Part shown: positions 11,234-24,034 of the stretch, piece after piece
Layout of the letters: each line of letters starts with the position of its first letter
Position numbering within the stretch: the stretch's first letter is position 1
Assembly (NCBI GenBank): GCA_963082875.1
Contig: OY720097.1
Coordinates: 4,906,501-4,970,500, forward strand
Origin: Corella eumyota
Lineage: Eukaryota; Chordata; Ascidiacea; Phlebobranchia; Corellidae
Length of the DNA stretch: 64,000 nucleotides
Reading direction: 5' to 3'
Made by a program: the position numbers and the translations under genes
The notes under the pieces: generated by a model
The model's database searches: none
Seen by the model: the letters and a program-made list of their open reading frames with translations, nothing else
What the model was told of the DNA's origin: nothing

Positions 11234-12261
11234 GTTTTAAAAATCGTAAAAGGCAATTAAATTTTATTGGAATTTATCGTTCAATTATACAAATACGCTT
11301 TAAAAAAAGTATAAATTAAAATTCATGTTAATACATTTTATAACACCAGCCTTTTTCTTTTTTTTAAAACGGAAATTGTTGTTCGAAATTAGAGCTGCGG
11401 AACCAAACATAGGCGTGTACCGAAAATTCCAGAGTGTTAATTACTATTTGCACTCATTTTCTATTGTTAAGTAGTGAATATGATAGTGTAGATTACTAGG
11501 TTATCTTCTATTTGAGAGTGTAAATGTAAAATTGAATGAGCAGTGATGAAAAAACTGTTAAAGTTTTAATAATTTTGATAACTTAATGAAAAAAATATTT
11601 GTTAAAGTTTTGTACTTGGTTTAAAAGTTTAAGGTATTAGGGCAACAAAACCAGTTTTGCTTGAGCTGGTCTTTACATGTTAAAAATGGCTTTTTTGAGA
11701 ACAAAAGATATTTGAAAACGTTGTTTTGTTAAGGACGAAATATAAGAACGCATTTTCAAACGTTAATAACACGCCTTTTGCAGTCTTTTTGTGAATAGCT
11801 GAAGTTAGACTGGTAGTTTTTGTTAAATCAAAATTTAACAATGCTGAAGTTTTAGACTTTGGAATAACCTAATAATTTCTGGAACAATACATTAGTTTGG
11901 TGAATTTCAGTATTATTAGATAAAGTCTAGAGGTTAAAGCTAAAGTTTTTTTTAAAAAGGAGCTTAAATAGAAATACCAGTAAAATTTTAAATTCATGTT
12001 AAAAAATTCCTCTTTTTCTATCTGAAAATTTAAAAGGGGCTTGAACGGATATTTTAAAGCTGGTTCTATAGAAATAGTTTTTTAAGAAAGAAACATATTT
12101 ACTAAAACAACAAACACACAGTTGTGTATGTTTAATATTTAATACTGACAAAAAGCTCATGGTATAGGATTAACAGGAAATAGATTATACAGCTTTATAC
12201 GTTAAAAGCTTCATTTATTATTTTAGATTTTAAGTTTTCAGATTACTATTTTTATTCAAAA
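11234..12261. other. 5' flank of METTL24-like copy 2; left end of duplicated block 2
   Basis: Matches 45-1241. Visible substitutions and a ~170-base deletion relative to copy 1 occur before about 11930. After that the two flanks are almost identical, so any promoter near the gene is shared. Confidence 0.6.
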
Positions 12262-15200
12262 ATGTTGGGTTCATCTCGCAAAAACGTTACTGTGGCATGT
12301 GCTTTGATTATAATTGTATTGTTTGTTATTATGTCTCAATACTGGTGGGGATTTGAAGGTGAAATCCAGGAGCTAAAAGGTAAATAATTCTATACCAAAT
12401 AACAAGAACACTGGTATTAACTATTAAACGCTTACGCATAGTGATATTTAAAAAAAATGATTTGAAAATGCTTAATAGTTTTAGCTGAATAAATAGATGC
12501 ACGTCAATAAAAGATTTATATGCAGAATTCAGTCATTAATGATTAATTGCCCTAATGTTTTATTTATTACTGGATTTTCGAAATTTACTATTTTAAAACT
12601 GCTTTTTTTGAATTTCAAACTCGTATTTTTGTTAATCCCCAACAACATTTAAAAATGTTTTATATGTTTAGTTGCTTTGGAAAAAAACGAACATGAAAAC
12701 CAGAGGTTTATAAGTAAGTGTAAATACCGATAGATAAGATACGAAGTTTCTTCGTAATATTAAATAACTATTTAGTTTAAGGTGTGTTTTGTTGGAATTG
12801 TGAAATTTCTTTTTAAACACAACCTCTTAAAAAATAGAAACGTATTCAAATTTACTTAATACCGTGAAACGGTAGAGTGGGTTTGAATAAAGCTGAACAG
12901 TCCTCTCTATAAATATTTCGTTTTTTATAGCCACCTATGGCTATATTACAAACCCAAAGACTGCTGTGCTATCATTCCTTATTATACAAATAAGAGACTT
13001 TTAGTATATCAGGGAATTTCCAATTGCTGGCAGTTTTGATAAAACAGCCTTTTAAAGTTAATATTTCACAGATAGTGGATAAATGATTTTTAAATTTAAC
13101 GTCCAAGGTCAATTTTAAAAATTATTACTGGGCTTTTGTTACATAAGGTTTTCGCTAATAAAAGTTTTTAACCGATTTTTTATAAATACCTCACAATATC
13201 AAGTAATTTTTTAACATTACTGTCGCTTTAATAATTTATTAAACGCTATTTTTACCGACAGTCGTTTAACGCCGCTTTGGAAAACTTTCTGACATTATCT
13301 TTTGCGTAGGTGTAATATTACCAAAGTTAATGCTTTTTAGAAAATTTTTTCCTTTTGGGATTTTTTAAAATCAATATTTGTACGAATTACCACTTGACAA
13401 AGTTAATTTTTTAACCACAAAATTCAATAAACTAATTTCGAACTTGACTTCTATAGTTTTCACCATTGACAGTATATTTTTATTTTTATTTTTGTCATTT
13501 TAGTTTAATTCAAATGACGGTATTTTAATTTATAGATGCGCAGATGTCGAAAGTAAAATACGAAGGAAAACATGAACCAATTAAACAACTTAATCCGAAG
13601 GAGGAATTGGATAGGTTATGGAACTATGTTTATAAAATGCAGGTTCGGTAAAATTATTTCAACGGTACTTTAAATGTAACACATATATGTTAATTAGGTT
13701 AAAGCGGACAGTAATTATACACCGTTAAATAAATATAAAGTCGTTTGTAGAAAAGTGCATACCATTTTTAATAAATATAATCTTTGTTTTTATTGGTTTG
13801 ATGTTAATCTATATATTTTGGGTATTGTAGCGCACTACTTTATTGACATACGAAGCGTAGTATGTGTGTGTACGTTATACGCATGTTGTTATTACCTTTT
13901 TCCTAATTACTTAAGCGTCCCGCTGTTATCTTATCTTTCATTGATTCTGTAATTCACCGTTAAACTAGTAAGACGCTTTCTCACTTCTATTTAACTGCTA
14001 CATTGGTGACCCCGACATCTAGAAACGACATTTCTAGAATGATTAAAGAAGAGAATTCTGTTTCTTTAAAATTGCCAAGCTTTTGGTCAGCTCATCCGAG
14101 AGTTTGGTATCAACAAGCAGAAGCTCAGTTTGAGTTAAGAAAAATAAATGTTGACCAGACGAAATACTTGTATGTGGTTGCTGCCTTAGATCAAGATACT
14201 GCCCTTCGGGTCATTGATTTATTGGAAAACCCTCCAAGCAATGACAAGTATGAAGCACTCAAACAAAGATTGCTAGGAACATTCACGCTTTCCGCACAAG
14301 AAAGGGCTTCTCGGTTGCTAAACATGCCTGGTTTGGGAGACCGCAAACCGTCCGAATTAATGGATGAAATGCTGGCACTGTTAGGCGATCACAAATCGTG
14401 TTTTATTTTTCAACACCTTTTTTTGCAACATCTACCAGAGGATGTACGTTTAGTTCTTGCCCATGATTCATTCGCAAACATGCGTGCACTTGCGCAACGT
14501 GCCGATGCTGTATGGATGGCAAGAAATGCTCCATCACCTTACGCCATTTCTCGAGTTAATCGGACACTAACTGAGCGAAAACCCGATAAGAATGGCGATT
14601 CTCTATGTTTCTATCATCGCCGGTTTGGAAACAGGGCCAGAAAATGCGTTCCTCCTTGTAATTTTTCGGAAAACTAAATGGCCGGTTGCTGTCAGCGGCA
14701 GCAACCGGTAAACAAAACAATTTATTTTTTGTGCACGACATCAATTCCAAAATTAGATTTCTCATCGACACTGGTGCTGAAGTAAGTGTTATCCCGCCGA
14801 CCAGTTATGAGCGACGAACAAGAACCAAACAACAACCACTTCTTTCCGCTAATGGAGGCAAAATATGCACATATGGGACTAAAATGACAAAAATTTGCTT
14901 ACCTGTTGGTACATTTTTATGCAAGTTCGTTATTGCGGATGTTCTTAGGCCACTTCTTGGTGCAGATTTTTTGCGTAAAAACTCCTTCCTAGTAGACATA
15001 AACGGCCAAAAGCTTTTGCAAAAACCAGTTTTAAAAAACGACCCTCCACAAAAATTGGTATTGCAAGTCAATTCAACATATACATCGTTATTGCATCAGT
15101 TTCCAGGGCTTACGTTGCCACGTTTTGATCAAAAGACCACTAAGCACAATATCATGCATTACATTCCCACCATCGGTCCACCTGTTCACGCACGAGCTCG

Positions 15201-18200
15201 TCGATTGCCACCCGAGAAGCTTATTATTGCCAAAACGGAGTTTACAAAGATGTTGGAAATGGGCATAATTCAACGCTCCTCTAGTCCTTGGTCTTCACCC
15301 CTTCATTTGGTGCCCAAAGCTTCTGGAGGTTGGAGACCGTGCGGTGATTATCGCCGTCTAAATGCATTCACAGAACCGGATCGTTATCCGATACCCAATA
15401 TACAAGATTTTACATCGCATTTAGACGGTTGTTGCCTATTTTCTAAAATAGATTTAGTCAGAGGATATCACCAAGTGCCAGTGGCCCCTGAAGATATACC
15501 GAAGACCGCTGTCATAACTCCATTTGGCCTTTTTGAATTCAGGCGCATGCCGTTCGGGTTAAAAAATGCTGCACAAGCTTTCCAGCGACTCATGGACAGT
15601 GTGTGTCAAGGTCTTAATTTCGTGTTCGTCTATCTGGATGACATATTGGTAGCAAGCAAATCTGAGAAAGAGCACCTTGAACACTTAAAAAGTCTTTTTG
15701 AAGTTCTGTCACTAAACGGCTTAGTCGTTAACATTGACAAATGTCGATTTGGCAAATCAGAACTCAACTTTCTAGGGCATTTGGTTAACAAAGCTGGAAT
15801 AATTCCTTTACCGGATAAAGTAAAAGCTATTACGCAAATGCAGCCCCCTAAAACTGTTAAAGGACTACAGGAGTTTGCCGGAATGATAAATTTTTATTTT
15901 CGTTTTATTCCTGATGCCGCACGCATAATGACGCCAATTTATAAAAGTTTGTCAGGAAAGCCAAAAAAGTTGATCTGGAATAAGGACACGCAATTCGCTT
16001 TTGACAAGGCAAAATTGTCACTTGCTAATTGTACCATGCTTCATCACCCCCAGGCGCATGCTACAACAGTCTTAACGGTTGACGCATCACAACAGGCGGT
16101 TGGTGCCGTTTTGCAACAAGTAATTAATGGAAAGTGGACACCTCTTGCTTTCTTCAGCAAATATTTACGACCTGCCGAAATAAAATATAGCGCATTCGAT
16201 CGGGAACTGCTGGCAATGTATCTAGCTGTTCGCCATTTTCGTTATTTTCTCCAAGGTAGAGTATTTACCATCTACACAGATCACAAACCACTTACTTTTG
16301 CTTTTTCTAAAGCCACTGATCCTTGGTCTAATCGACAACAACGACATCTGTCGGCTATTTCCGAATATACGACTGATATTCAACATATTAATGGAAAAGA
16401 AAATTATGTCGCAGACGCATTGTCACGGGCTAACATTTCCTGCATTAAAAATAACGTTATCGACCTCGATTTTGAGATTTTTGCCGCAGACCAACTTGTA
16501 CCGGAAGTACAAGCATATCGTACCGCAGAAACTAATCTGAAAATTGCTGATATAAATATGGGCATCAAGGGCGCAACTGTTTTGTGTGATGTCTCAACTG
16601 GTAAGCCTCGTCCCATTGTTCCTTTGTCATGGAGAAAGAAAATATTTCATACTTTGCACGACTTATCACATCCTTCAATCCGAACTACCCGCAAATTAAT
16701 TGCTTCAAAATTTGTTTGGTCGGGTCTCAACAAGGATGTTGGCACATGGGCAAGACAATGTTTTCCTTGTCAGAAATCAAAAATTCAACGGCATGTGCAA
16801 ACTCCCTTATCTACATATCCAGACGCAAAAGCTCGTTTTACCGATATAAATATCGATATTGTCGGCCCTCTTCTCCCATCAGACGGTTACACGTATTTGC
16901 TAACCATAGTCGATCGTTTTACCAGATGGCCAGAAGCAATTCCGATGAGAAATTCAACAACAGATACATGTGCAAAAGCTTTTTTATACAATTGGATATC
17001 GCGATTTGGTATTCCTTTAAATATGTCGTCTGATCGAGGATCGCAATTTACCTCTAGTGTCTGGAGATCTATAAACGCCTCACTCGGCATTCAGTTACAC
17101 CACACGTGTGCTTTCAGGCCGCAATCCAATGGTTTGGTTGAGCGATTACATCGCCACCTTAAAAGTTCGTTAATGGCGCGGTTGACTGGACCTAACTGGA
17201 CGAATCAACTTCCATGGGTGCTTTTAGGTATAAGAACCGTTCCTAAAGAAGATTTAAAGGTGTCGTCGGCGGAGCTAGTATACGGCGCCCCAATTACTGT
17301 CCCAGGGGATTTCATTTTTCATGACCCTGACAAAACAAACAGCGAACAAAAATTAAAGCTTATACGCGAAAAAATCAGCCAGTTTATGCCACAACCCATG
17401 TCACGCCACGCAAATCAAACTACATATGTCCCTCAAACTTTAAAAACTTGTAAATATGTTTTTATTCGAAAAGATGCTCATCGCCCTCCACTGACAGCAC
17501 CTTATGAAAGACCATATTATGTAATAAAGCGTGATATAAAAACTTTTATTTTGGATATTGGTGGTACCAAACAAACTTTGTCCGTTGATCGTTTGAAACC
17601 AGCCAACGTTGATTTGACGCAGCCTGTTCAAGTGGCAATACCCAAAAAACGTGGAAGACCAAAAACGAAACAAAATTAACTGTTTTTTTTGTAATTTTTA
17701 ATTTTCTTATAATTTTTACTACGCTTCTGGGGGGGAATTGTGTAGCGCACTACTTTATTGACATACGAAGCGTAGTATGTGTGTGTACGTTATACGCATG
17801 TTGTTATTACCTTTTTCCTAATTACTTAAGCGTCCCGCTGTTATCTTATCTTTCATTGATTCTGTAATTCACCGTTAAACTAGTAAGACGCTTTCTCACT
17901 TCTATTTAACTGCTACAGTATACATATTGTAACACTATATATATATTTTTTTTATATTTAAATTGTATGTATTGCCGTATTAGCCAGCAGATTGACAAAT
18001 GTTTAAACTTGCTCAAAAATAAGATATTTTGACAATTTAGTATAACTGCACTGAAAATGAATACTTGGGCGGTAGACCCATCGACCGCGACGGTGCATAC
18101 GATTTATGCATTGAAGAACAATTTTGGCCTGTCAAAAAGAACCCAGAAACAAAATGCTTGATGTATTCGTTTGGTGTTGGAAATGATTTTACATTTGATG

Positions 18201-19722
18201 ACGAAATAGCAAATAGGGGGTGTGAGGTCCATTCATTTGATCCAAGTAAATAGTTTATTTAAGTTAAATTTTCGTGTAAATTGGTAAACTACTTGTATAA
18301 GGTTTTATGTCATTTAATTCACTTTATTTAATTCCACTAATAAAAGAGATAATATATATAGTAGAAGTAGGCTTTTTCCACATCAAAATTAAATAATTCC
18401 TATTGCGTGCAAATGTTGGGTGGAAATAATATTTAGTATAATCTAGTTTTGTTATGATATTATAATTTTCTGTATCATATTTGCAACGTTTTTATAATAT
18501 GATAGTATGCGTTTTTAAAGTCGGAAGCGGCTGCTATGTAACATGATATGACTAATTTATAATGTTAATAAAACGAAAGGATTTTATAGCGATGATTTAT
18601 TAATTAATATCTTGTAGTGCAAGTCCTTAAAAGTCATTTAAACGCCAAGCGCGCTACATGTTTAGTCTGTGATAAAGTCATTTTACATTGTCAATACTAT
18701 GCAAAAATATGAAAGAGTCATTGCAAATTACAGTCAACCCCCATTTAAATCTCTAATTGTTTTATTTTTTTTTCATTTTACCAACCGTTAAATGTTTACT
18801 TTAAAAAATGTGTTCTTTTTTAGGTATGAATAATCTTAAAGACGGTGAAGTTAGGCCAAGCGGGGTTACTTTTCACAAGATTGGTATAAGTTATGAGGAC
18901 GTTGATAGAGATTCAAATGGGTGGAAAATGAGAACGATGAGTGAGCACGATTTTAAAAATACCTACTTTGTTGTTTGTGTTTCGCATGCATATTGCCTTT
19001 ATACATCACACTGAAAATGTTCTATTCGCCAGTAGTTATAGCAACTCACGACGATATATTTGGTTTAAAAAATGGAATAAAATTTACGTTTGTGTAATTT
19101 AACACCCATAAACTTTTTTAAACAGAGACACTTTTAAAAGAACTCGGCCATACTGGAAGGTATATGGATTACTTAAAAATAGATACAGATGCACCACAAG
19201 GCGGTTTTGAAGATACGGTAAGCCTGTTATAAATTTTAATCAGTTTTTGTTGTTTTATGTTAACGCCAACTCCAACGCAAACGCCAACGCAAGTTGCGCT
19301 TAATTTAAAAACAAAGCTCTATAAATAATCGCCCACACGTGCTGTAAATTCTCTCACACAGTCGTTTTTGAATTAAAATTTAATATTTATGATGTTGTGA
19401 ATAGCTTATGCAAGAATTGCTAGACACTGGAATGCATAGTTGTGTACGTCAATACGCGATGGAAATACATTTACAGGGTCCAATATCAGCACCTCCAAAA
19501 TTGGAACGCTGTCGAAAGATACATAGCCAGTTAGTAAAATTAAACTCCTTCGGTTGGAAACTATACAACACTACTGACAATGTCAGAGCGGCAAGAATTA
19601 TTCAAAAAAATCCGAACTTTAGTCAAATGAACATTTATCCCGGTATGGTTTCTAGTGGTGGTACTATTTTATGGGAAACTGCATTTGTTAATTTTGGTGT
19701 TAATAAACCCTGCATTACTTAA
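12262..19722 (+). CDS. METTL24-like membrane-anchored methyltransferase, copy 2 (7 exons)
   Basis: Spliced CDS: 12262-12379, 12672-12713, 13536-13642, 18041-18245, 18824-18940, 19126-19217, 19405-19722, with the same phases and 332-residue length as copy 1. All family motifs ([32 protein letters not shown]) are intact. By eye it differs from copy 1 at four residues: F2L, E30G, then Leu to Gln and Lys to Glu in the first third of exon 7. Intron 2 carries a 44-base insertion (about 13149-13192) absent from copy 1. Intron 3 carries the same gypsy-type element at the same site. Downstream, the small membrane-protein gene is cut short after its first exon. The gene looks functional. Confidence 0.88.
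13826..14002 (+). repeat. 5' LTR of gypsy-type element, copy 2
   Basis: 177-bp TG...CA repeat identical by eye to 17741-17917 and to the LTRs of copy 1. Confidence 0.92.
14039..14677 (+). CDS. gag-like frame of the gypsy-type element, copy 2
   Basis: Identical in translation to the gag-like frame at 2976-3614, with the same Cys/His cluster at its C-terminus. Confidence 0.75.
   Translation: MIKEENSVSLKLPSFWSAHPRVWYQQAEAQFELRKINVDQTKYLYVVAALDQDTALRVIDLLENPPSNDKYEALKQRLLGTFTLSAQERASRLLNMPGLGDRKPSELMDEMLALLGDHKSCFIFQHLFLQHLPEDVRLVLAHDSFANMRALAQRADAVWMARNAPSPYAISRVNRTLTERKPDKNGDSLCFYHRRFGNRARKCVPPCNFSEN
14686..17679 (+). CDS. pol-like frame of the gypsy-type element, copy 2 (PR-RT-RH-IN)
   Basis: 997 codons, same protease, reverse transcriptase, RNase H and integrase order as copy 1, with only two residue differences between the copies. 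Confidence 0.9.
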   Translation: MLSAAATGKQNNLFFVHDINSKIRFLIDTGAEVSVIPPTSYERRTRTKQQPLLSANGGKICTYGTKMTKICLPVGTFLCKFVIADVLRPLLGADFLRKNSFLVDINGQKLLQKPVLKNDPPQKLVLQVNSTYTSLLHQFPGLTLPRFDQKTTKHNIMHYIPTIGPPVHARARRLPPEKLIIAKTEFTKMLEMGIIQRSSSPWSSPLHLVPKASGGWRPCGDYRRLNAFTEPDRYPIPNIQDFTSHLDGCCLFSKIDLVRGYHQVPVAPEDIPKTAVITPFGLFEFRRMPFGLKNAAQAFQRLMDSVCQGLNFVFVYLDDILVASKSEKEHLEHLKSLFEVLSLNGLVVNIDKCRFGKSELNFLGHLVNKAGIIPLPDKVKAITQMQPPKTVKGLQEFAGMINFYFRFIPDAARIMTPIYKSLSGKPKKLIWNKDTQFAFDKAKLSLANCTMLHHPQAHATTVLTVDASQQAVGAVLQQVINGKWTPLAFFSKYLRPAEIKYSAFDRELLAMYLAVRHFRYFLQGRVFTIYTDHKPLTFAFSKATDPWSNRQQRHLSAISEYTTDIQHINGKENYVADALSRANISCIKNNVIDLDFEIFAADQLVPEVQAYRTAETNLKIADINMGIKGATVLCDVSTGKPRPIVPLSWRKKIFHTLHDLSHPSIRTTRKLIASKFVWSGLNKDVGTWARQCFPCQKSKIQRHVQTPLSTYPDAKARFTDINIDIVGPLLPSDGYTYLLTIVDRFTRWPEAIPMRNSTTDTCAKAFLYNWISRFGIPLNMSSDRGSQFTSSVWRSINASLGIQLHHTCAFRPQSNGLVERLHRHLKSSLMARLTGPNWTNQLPWVLLGIRTVPKEDLKVSSAELVYGAPITVPGDFIFHDPDKTNSEQKLKLIREKISQFMPQPMSRHANQTTYVPQTLKTCKYVFIRKDAHRPPLTAPYERPYYVIKRDIKTFILDIGGTKQTLSVDRLKPANVDLTQPVQVAIPKKRGRPKTKQN
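17741..17917 (+). repeat. 3' LTR of gypsy-type element, copy 2
   Basis: Second LTR of the copy 2 element, followed by the GTAT target duplication. Confidence 0.92.
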
Positions 19723-19845
19723 AATTTTATTTAAATTTAAAAAGTCTGTTGCGACATATAACACATAATGCAATGGAAATTAACTTACATTTTTTTGCAC
19801 TACAAACGGTTTTAAAAAGCAGTCGCCCAATTATTTTAAATTAAA

Positions 19846-19975
19846 ATGAAACGAATATTTTTTGTTGAATTGCATTTTGTTGTGTGCCTTACTTGTATCC
19901 TACATATAAGGTTACTTCGCTCACTTTCATTACCTATAATCGTTAATTATGCAATTCCGCTGGTATATGGCAATG
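19846..19975 (+). pseudogene. Orphan exon 1 of the small membrane-protein gene
   Basis: Copy of exon 1 at 8783-8912: ATG, the same hydrophobic signal segment, and the GTAAGT donor. One residue near the start differs (Ile to Phe). The duplicated block stops at about 20736, exactly where exon 2 would begin, and no exon 2 or 3 is found downstream; the sequence continues into repeats. It is therefore a truncated gene. Transcription from the shared upstream region is possible, but it cannot yield the membrane helix of the parent. Confidence 0.75.
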
Positions 19976-20526
19976 GTAAGTTGTACTAATTTGCTTTATT
20001 ACAAACAATTTTGTATTTGCATAAAAACAATTTAATATTTTTTTAAAATTTTCTGACATGACATATAAAATATATTGTATTTGGTTAAGATACTTTTGTT
20101 TTCTATTTAATATTTAAAATATATCATAAATAGCTTATATTGCACTTATAAAGGAAAGTTAGATAAATGTATATGCTATTAGGTACATCTTATTAAATAA
20201 TTCATAATCTTACAACCAAGTCATTTCTTTGTCGTGTTTTAGCTTTAAAAAAAAGAATCCTTATTGTTGTTTTTAAAGGCATTATTTTTATTCAACGAGC
20301 TTAAGAGCGAAAATAAATTCCAAAATAGCTTAATTCTTATTACTTTTAACCATATTGAGCAATAAACATCGGTTAAAACTAACTTGTTGTATTATCTAAA
20401 CAAGTTCAATTTATAAGACATATAATGCGGAAACTGTTTTTGTAACATGCTTAAAACTTGTGCATCAAAAACAATCATTTTAGTTAAAAAATTTAAAAAT
20501 TAATTAACGCATTAGCATGATATTTT

Positions 20527-20710
20527 TTTGAAATGTTAATATTTTCCAACGTTATGACAAAACCTAAAATATTATATTTTATTAGACGCGCATTGGCCTA
20601 ACTAACATTCAAGATAAACATTTTTAAAAAATTTTTAGTAGAACAAAAGTTTGAGCTAATCTCTATTTTGGGTTTAATTAGGTCACGTGATATTTTTGGC
20701 CAATGATATT
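20527..20710 (-). repeat. Solitary inverted satellite monomer, duplicated copy
   Basis: Counterpart of 9496-9677 in the second block, with the same internal gap. Homology to the first block ends about 26 bases after it, so it abuts the duplication breakpoint at about 20736. Confidence 0.85.
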
Positions 20711-20736
20711 TAATAAAATAATATTTAAATTTATTA

Positions 20737-21329
20737 AAAAAAGGTAATGATAAAATAATTTTAATAAAATGTTGTTTAATGACTTAAAAAGTCATTTAAA
20801 TTTTACGCAAATATCGTGACGTCATAAATCTCGCTTTTCATTTTGTAATAGCATGAGCTAGGGCTTGAGCTCGATTAGGGTTATGAAAACCAGGGTTAGG
20901 CTTTCCAATAAAATTAAATCGAGAATACAAAAATTTTAGTTTGGTATAAAAGCATTAGCTTTTTGAACAACCATTAACAGAAATACAATGCAAACACATT
21001 ATACCTTAAATTATATCCTAATATACCCTTAAATATACTTTTATGACTTATAAAATTATAGTTAATAAACTGAAGGGCTCTTAACATCATTTCTTTATTT
21101 TTTTTCAAAAAGGTGCTGTTTAATTTTCCTAAACACATTCTTTATTAGACTTATTAAATATCAAAATATATTGTTTTACTTTGAGTTTAATGTATCAATT
21201 TATGCATGGGAAAGACTTGTTAAATAAATACAATTTCTGATGTATATAAATATATTAAGAGGTTATATTTAGCATGGTTTTTGATGACAAATTTTACATA
21301 AAAAAAAAAGTTTTTTCGATGTTAATTGT
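20737..21329. other. Unique AT-rich spacer
   Basis: No gene seen between the end of the duplicated block and the first composite repeat. A GACTTAAAAAGTC inverted repeat lies near 20780. Confidence 0.45.
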
Positions 21330-22620
21330 TCCATTTTCTAGTTATTATTATATCTTTAGTTCCTTAGAATTTAAAAATCTGAAATTTTAGTATGTTGTTT
21401 ATTATTAGATTATGTTTTCATTCTCCTATTTACAACATTTAATTATCACTAATTACTAATTAATAAGTGTTTATTTATTAAAATTTAAAGGTTGTTATTA
21501 ATTTTTCAAATCTTTGTCAATTGTATATCATGATATTAGTAACTCAAAAATGAATTAAAATTTTAATTTTTATCACTAATTACTAATTAATAGATGTTTG
21601 TTCATAAAAAAATTTAAAGGTTGTTATTAATTTTTCAAATCTTGGTCAATTGTATATCATGATATTAGTATCTCAAAAATGAATTAAAATGTTTAAATTT
21701 CATCACTAATTACTAATTAATAGATGTTTGTTCATTAAAATTTAAAAGTTGTTATTAATTTTTTAAATCTTGGTCAATTGTATATCATGATATTACTAAC
21801 TCAAAAATAAATTAAAATTTTTATTTTTATTACTAATTACTTATTAATAGGTGTTTGTTTATTAAAATTTAAAGGTTGTTATTAATTTTTTAAATCTTGG
21901 TCAACTGTATATCATGATATTAGTAACTCAAAAATAAAATAGAATTTTAATTTTTATCACTAATTACTAATTAATAGGTGTTTGTTTATTAAAATTCAAA
22001 GGTTGTTGTTAATTTTGTAAATTTTTTTCATTTGTATATCGTGATATTAGTAACTCAAAAATGAATTAAAATTATAATTTTTGTCACTAATTACTAATTA
22101 AAAGGTGTTTGTTTATTCAAATTTAAAGATTGTTATTAGGTTTTTACATTTTGGTTGGTTATATCTTGTAATATTTATGATTCAGAATAAATTAAAAAAT
22201 AATACTTGTTTGTTAGTTATATTTAAATGCTGGTTTGTTCATTAAAAATTAAAGTTTGATATTAAGCATTAAAAATTTGGTATGATGTATTTTATAATAT
22301 AGAAAGTTAAAAAACATATTTAAAAAATTATTTTCGTTTATTTATCATATTTAAATGCTTGTTTATTTAATAAAAATCAAAAACAATTTTAGAAATTTAA
22401 AATTTACTATAATTTATATCCTAAAATTACCAACTTAAAACTGGGTTAAATATTAGTTTTTGTTTCTATAATATATATAAATGCTTGTTTGTTCATTAAA
22501 AATCAAAGTTATGTATTATTCTTAGTTAATGTTTGTGCATATCTTTTTTTATTTATAAAAATTTATGTTAAAAATAATCAAATAATTTCAAACCATATTT
22601 TATTTACCAAATAAATCTAG
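21330..22620 (+). repeat. Composite repeat block A with ~127-bp subrepeats
   Basis: Starts with a leader (ATATCTTTAGTTCCTTAGAA), then about six tandem ~127-130-bp units that each begin ATCACTAATTACTAATTAAT and contain TCAATTGTATATCATGATAT. A tail follows with several ATATTTAAATGCTTGTTT units, ending near CAAATAAATCTAG. The same leader-subrepeat-tail layout recurs at 22627 and 38165. It holds no plausible coding frame. Confidence 0.8.
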
Positions 22621-22626
22621 TTGTTT

Positions 22627-23545
22627 TTATTCTTTCTAGTCAGAATTTTGAAAGACGATAACTTTTGTTCTTTAAAACTAAAAGTTCTAAATTTTCAGTA
22701 TGTTTGTTGTTATCCCAACGAATCGCAAATCTCCTATTTACGACATTTAATTATCACTAATTACTTATTAATAGGTGTTTGTTTATTAAAATTTAAAGGT
22801 TGTTATTAATTTTTTAAATCTTGGTCAATTGTATATTATAATATTACTAACACAAAAATAAATTAAAATTTTAATTTTTATCACTAATTACTTAATAATA
22901 GGTGTTTGTTTATTAAAATTTAAAGGTTGTTATTAATTTTTCAAATTTTTGTCAATTGTATATCATGATATTAGTAACTCAAAAACGAATTTCATTTTGT
23001 CACTAATTACTAATTAATAGGTGTTTGTTTATTTAAATTTAAAGATTGTCATTAGGTTTTTAAATTTTGGTCGGTTTTACCTTATAATATTTATAATTCG
23101 AAAATAAATTAAAAAATAATTCTTGTTTGTTTTTTATATTTAAATGCTGGTTTGTTCATTAAAAATCAAAGTTCGACATTAAACATTAAAAATTTGGTAT
23201 GATGTATTTTATAATATAAGTAAATAAAAAACATGTTAGAAAAATAATTTTCGTTTATTTATCATATTTAAATGCTTGTTTATTTAATAAAAATTAATTT
23301 TAAGAATTTAAAATTTACTATAATTTATATCCTAATATCACCAACTTAAAACTGGGTTAAATATTAGTTTTTGTTTGTATTATATATATATAAATGCTTG
23401 TTTGTTTATTAAAAATCAAAGGTTTGTAATATTCTTAGTTAATGTTTGTGCATATCTTTTTTTATTTATAAAAATTTATGTTAAAAATAATCAAAGATTT
23501 TCGAACCATATTTTATTTATCAAATAAATCTAGTTTGTTTTATTA
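22627..23545 (+). repeat. Composite repeat block B
   Basis: Second copy of the composite repeat: leader TTTATTCTTTCTAG, about three ~127-bp subrepeats, the same tail and end. It follows block A directly. Confidence 0.8.
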
Positions 23546-23593
23546 TTACAAGTGCTTACTTAAGCTATGTATACAATTTTGCTTCATTAAAAG

Positions 23594-23700
23594 CTCGTGG
23601 CAGTTAGCTCAGTGCGAAAGGCCCACAATTCTCAGTACTGAGTTCCGAGGTTTGGTTCCCAACTTAGACTCTTCAAAATAATCAACTTGCCAATTTTTTT
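23594..23700 (+). repeat. tRNA-derived SINE-like fragment
   Basis: Box A-like TAGCTCAGTGCG (23605-23616) and box B-like GGTTTGGTTCCC (23649-23660) are spaced as in a tRNA gene. The fragment does not fold into a full tRNA that I can draw, so it is more likely an old tRNA-derived SINE head than a tRNA gene. It sits at the left border of the satellite domain. Confidence 0.45.
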
Positions 23701-23814
23701 GTATTTTGCGTACATAGGGCCGGTCATATGATCACGTGACCTAGCACACTAGTAAAAAAGTTTTAAATTTTTTTTTTTTTTTAAATCAAAAGATAACTAT
23801 ACCAATAAAACCGC

Positions 23815-24034
23815 ACTGTTCTAACAGCCGTGCTTGCAAATTTTTTTTAGCAAACATTAATATTTCCGAGAGTTATGACAAATTTATGACATTGATTTTT
23901 AAATTTTTTTAGAACTGTTTTGGTATAACTAATGCTCAAGATAAAGAAATTTTCGAAAATAATTAAAAGAACAAAAAAACATTTTTTTATTTCGCGTACA
24001 TTGAATTGTTCGCGCGACCTTTTGACCTAATTAA
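23815..24034 (-). repeat. Diverged inverted satellite monomer at the left array edge
   Basis: Read on the - strand this resembles the satellite monomer and the solitary copy at 9496. Landmarks on the + strand are AACATTAATATTTCC, GAGTTATGACAAA, GGTATAACTAATGC and AAGATAAAGAAATT. Its last ~80 bases (GAAATTTTCGAAAA... to the GACCTTTTGA stretch) recur at 37258-37340 on the other side of the array in the same orientation. Confidence 0.6.

Larger units (their letters stand above)
13826..17917 (+). mobile_element. Ty3/gypsy-type LTR retrotransposon, copy 2, whole-looking
   Basis: Same element at the same intron-3 position as copy 1, offset by exactly 11063 bases. The LTRs (13826-14002, 17741-17917) are identical and the GTAT flanking duplication is shared. 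The two elements differ at only a couple of bases over about 4.1 kb. The shared site and flanks mean one insertion copied by duplication or gene conversion, not two insertions. It looks whole. Confidence 0.93.

Noticed and set aside
20875-20912. Telomere-like AGGGTTA motifs
   Set aside because: Only two scattered, non-tandem occurrences.
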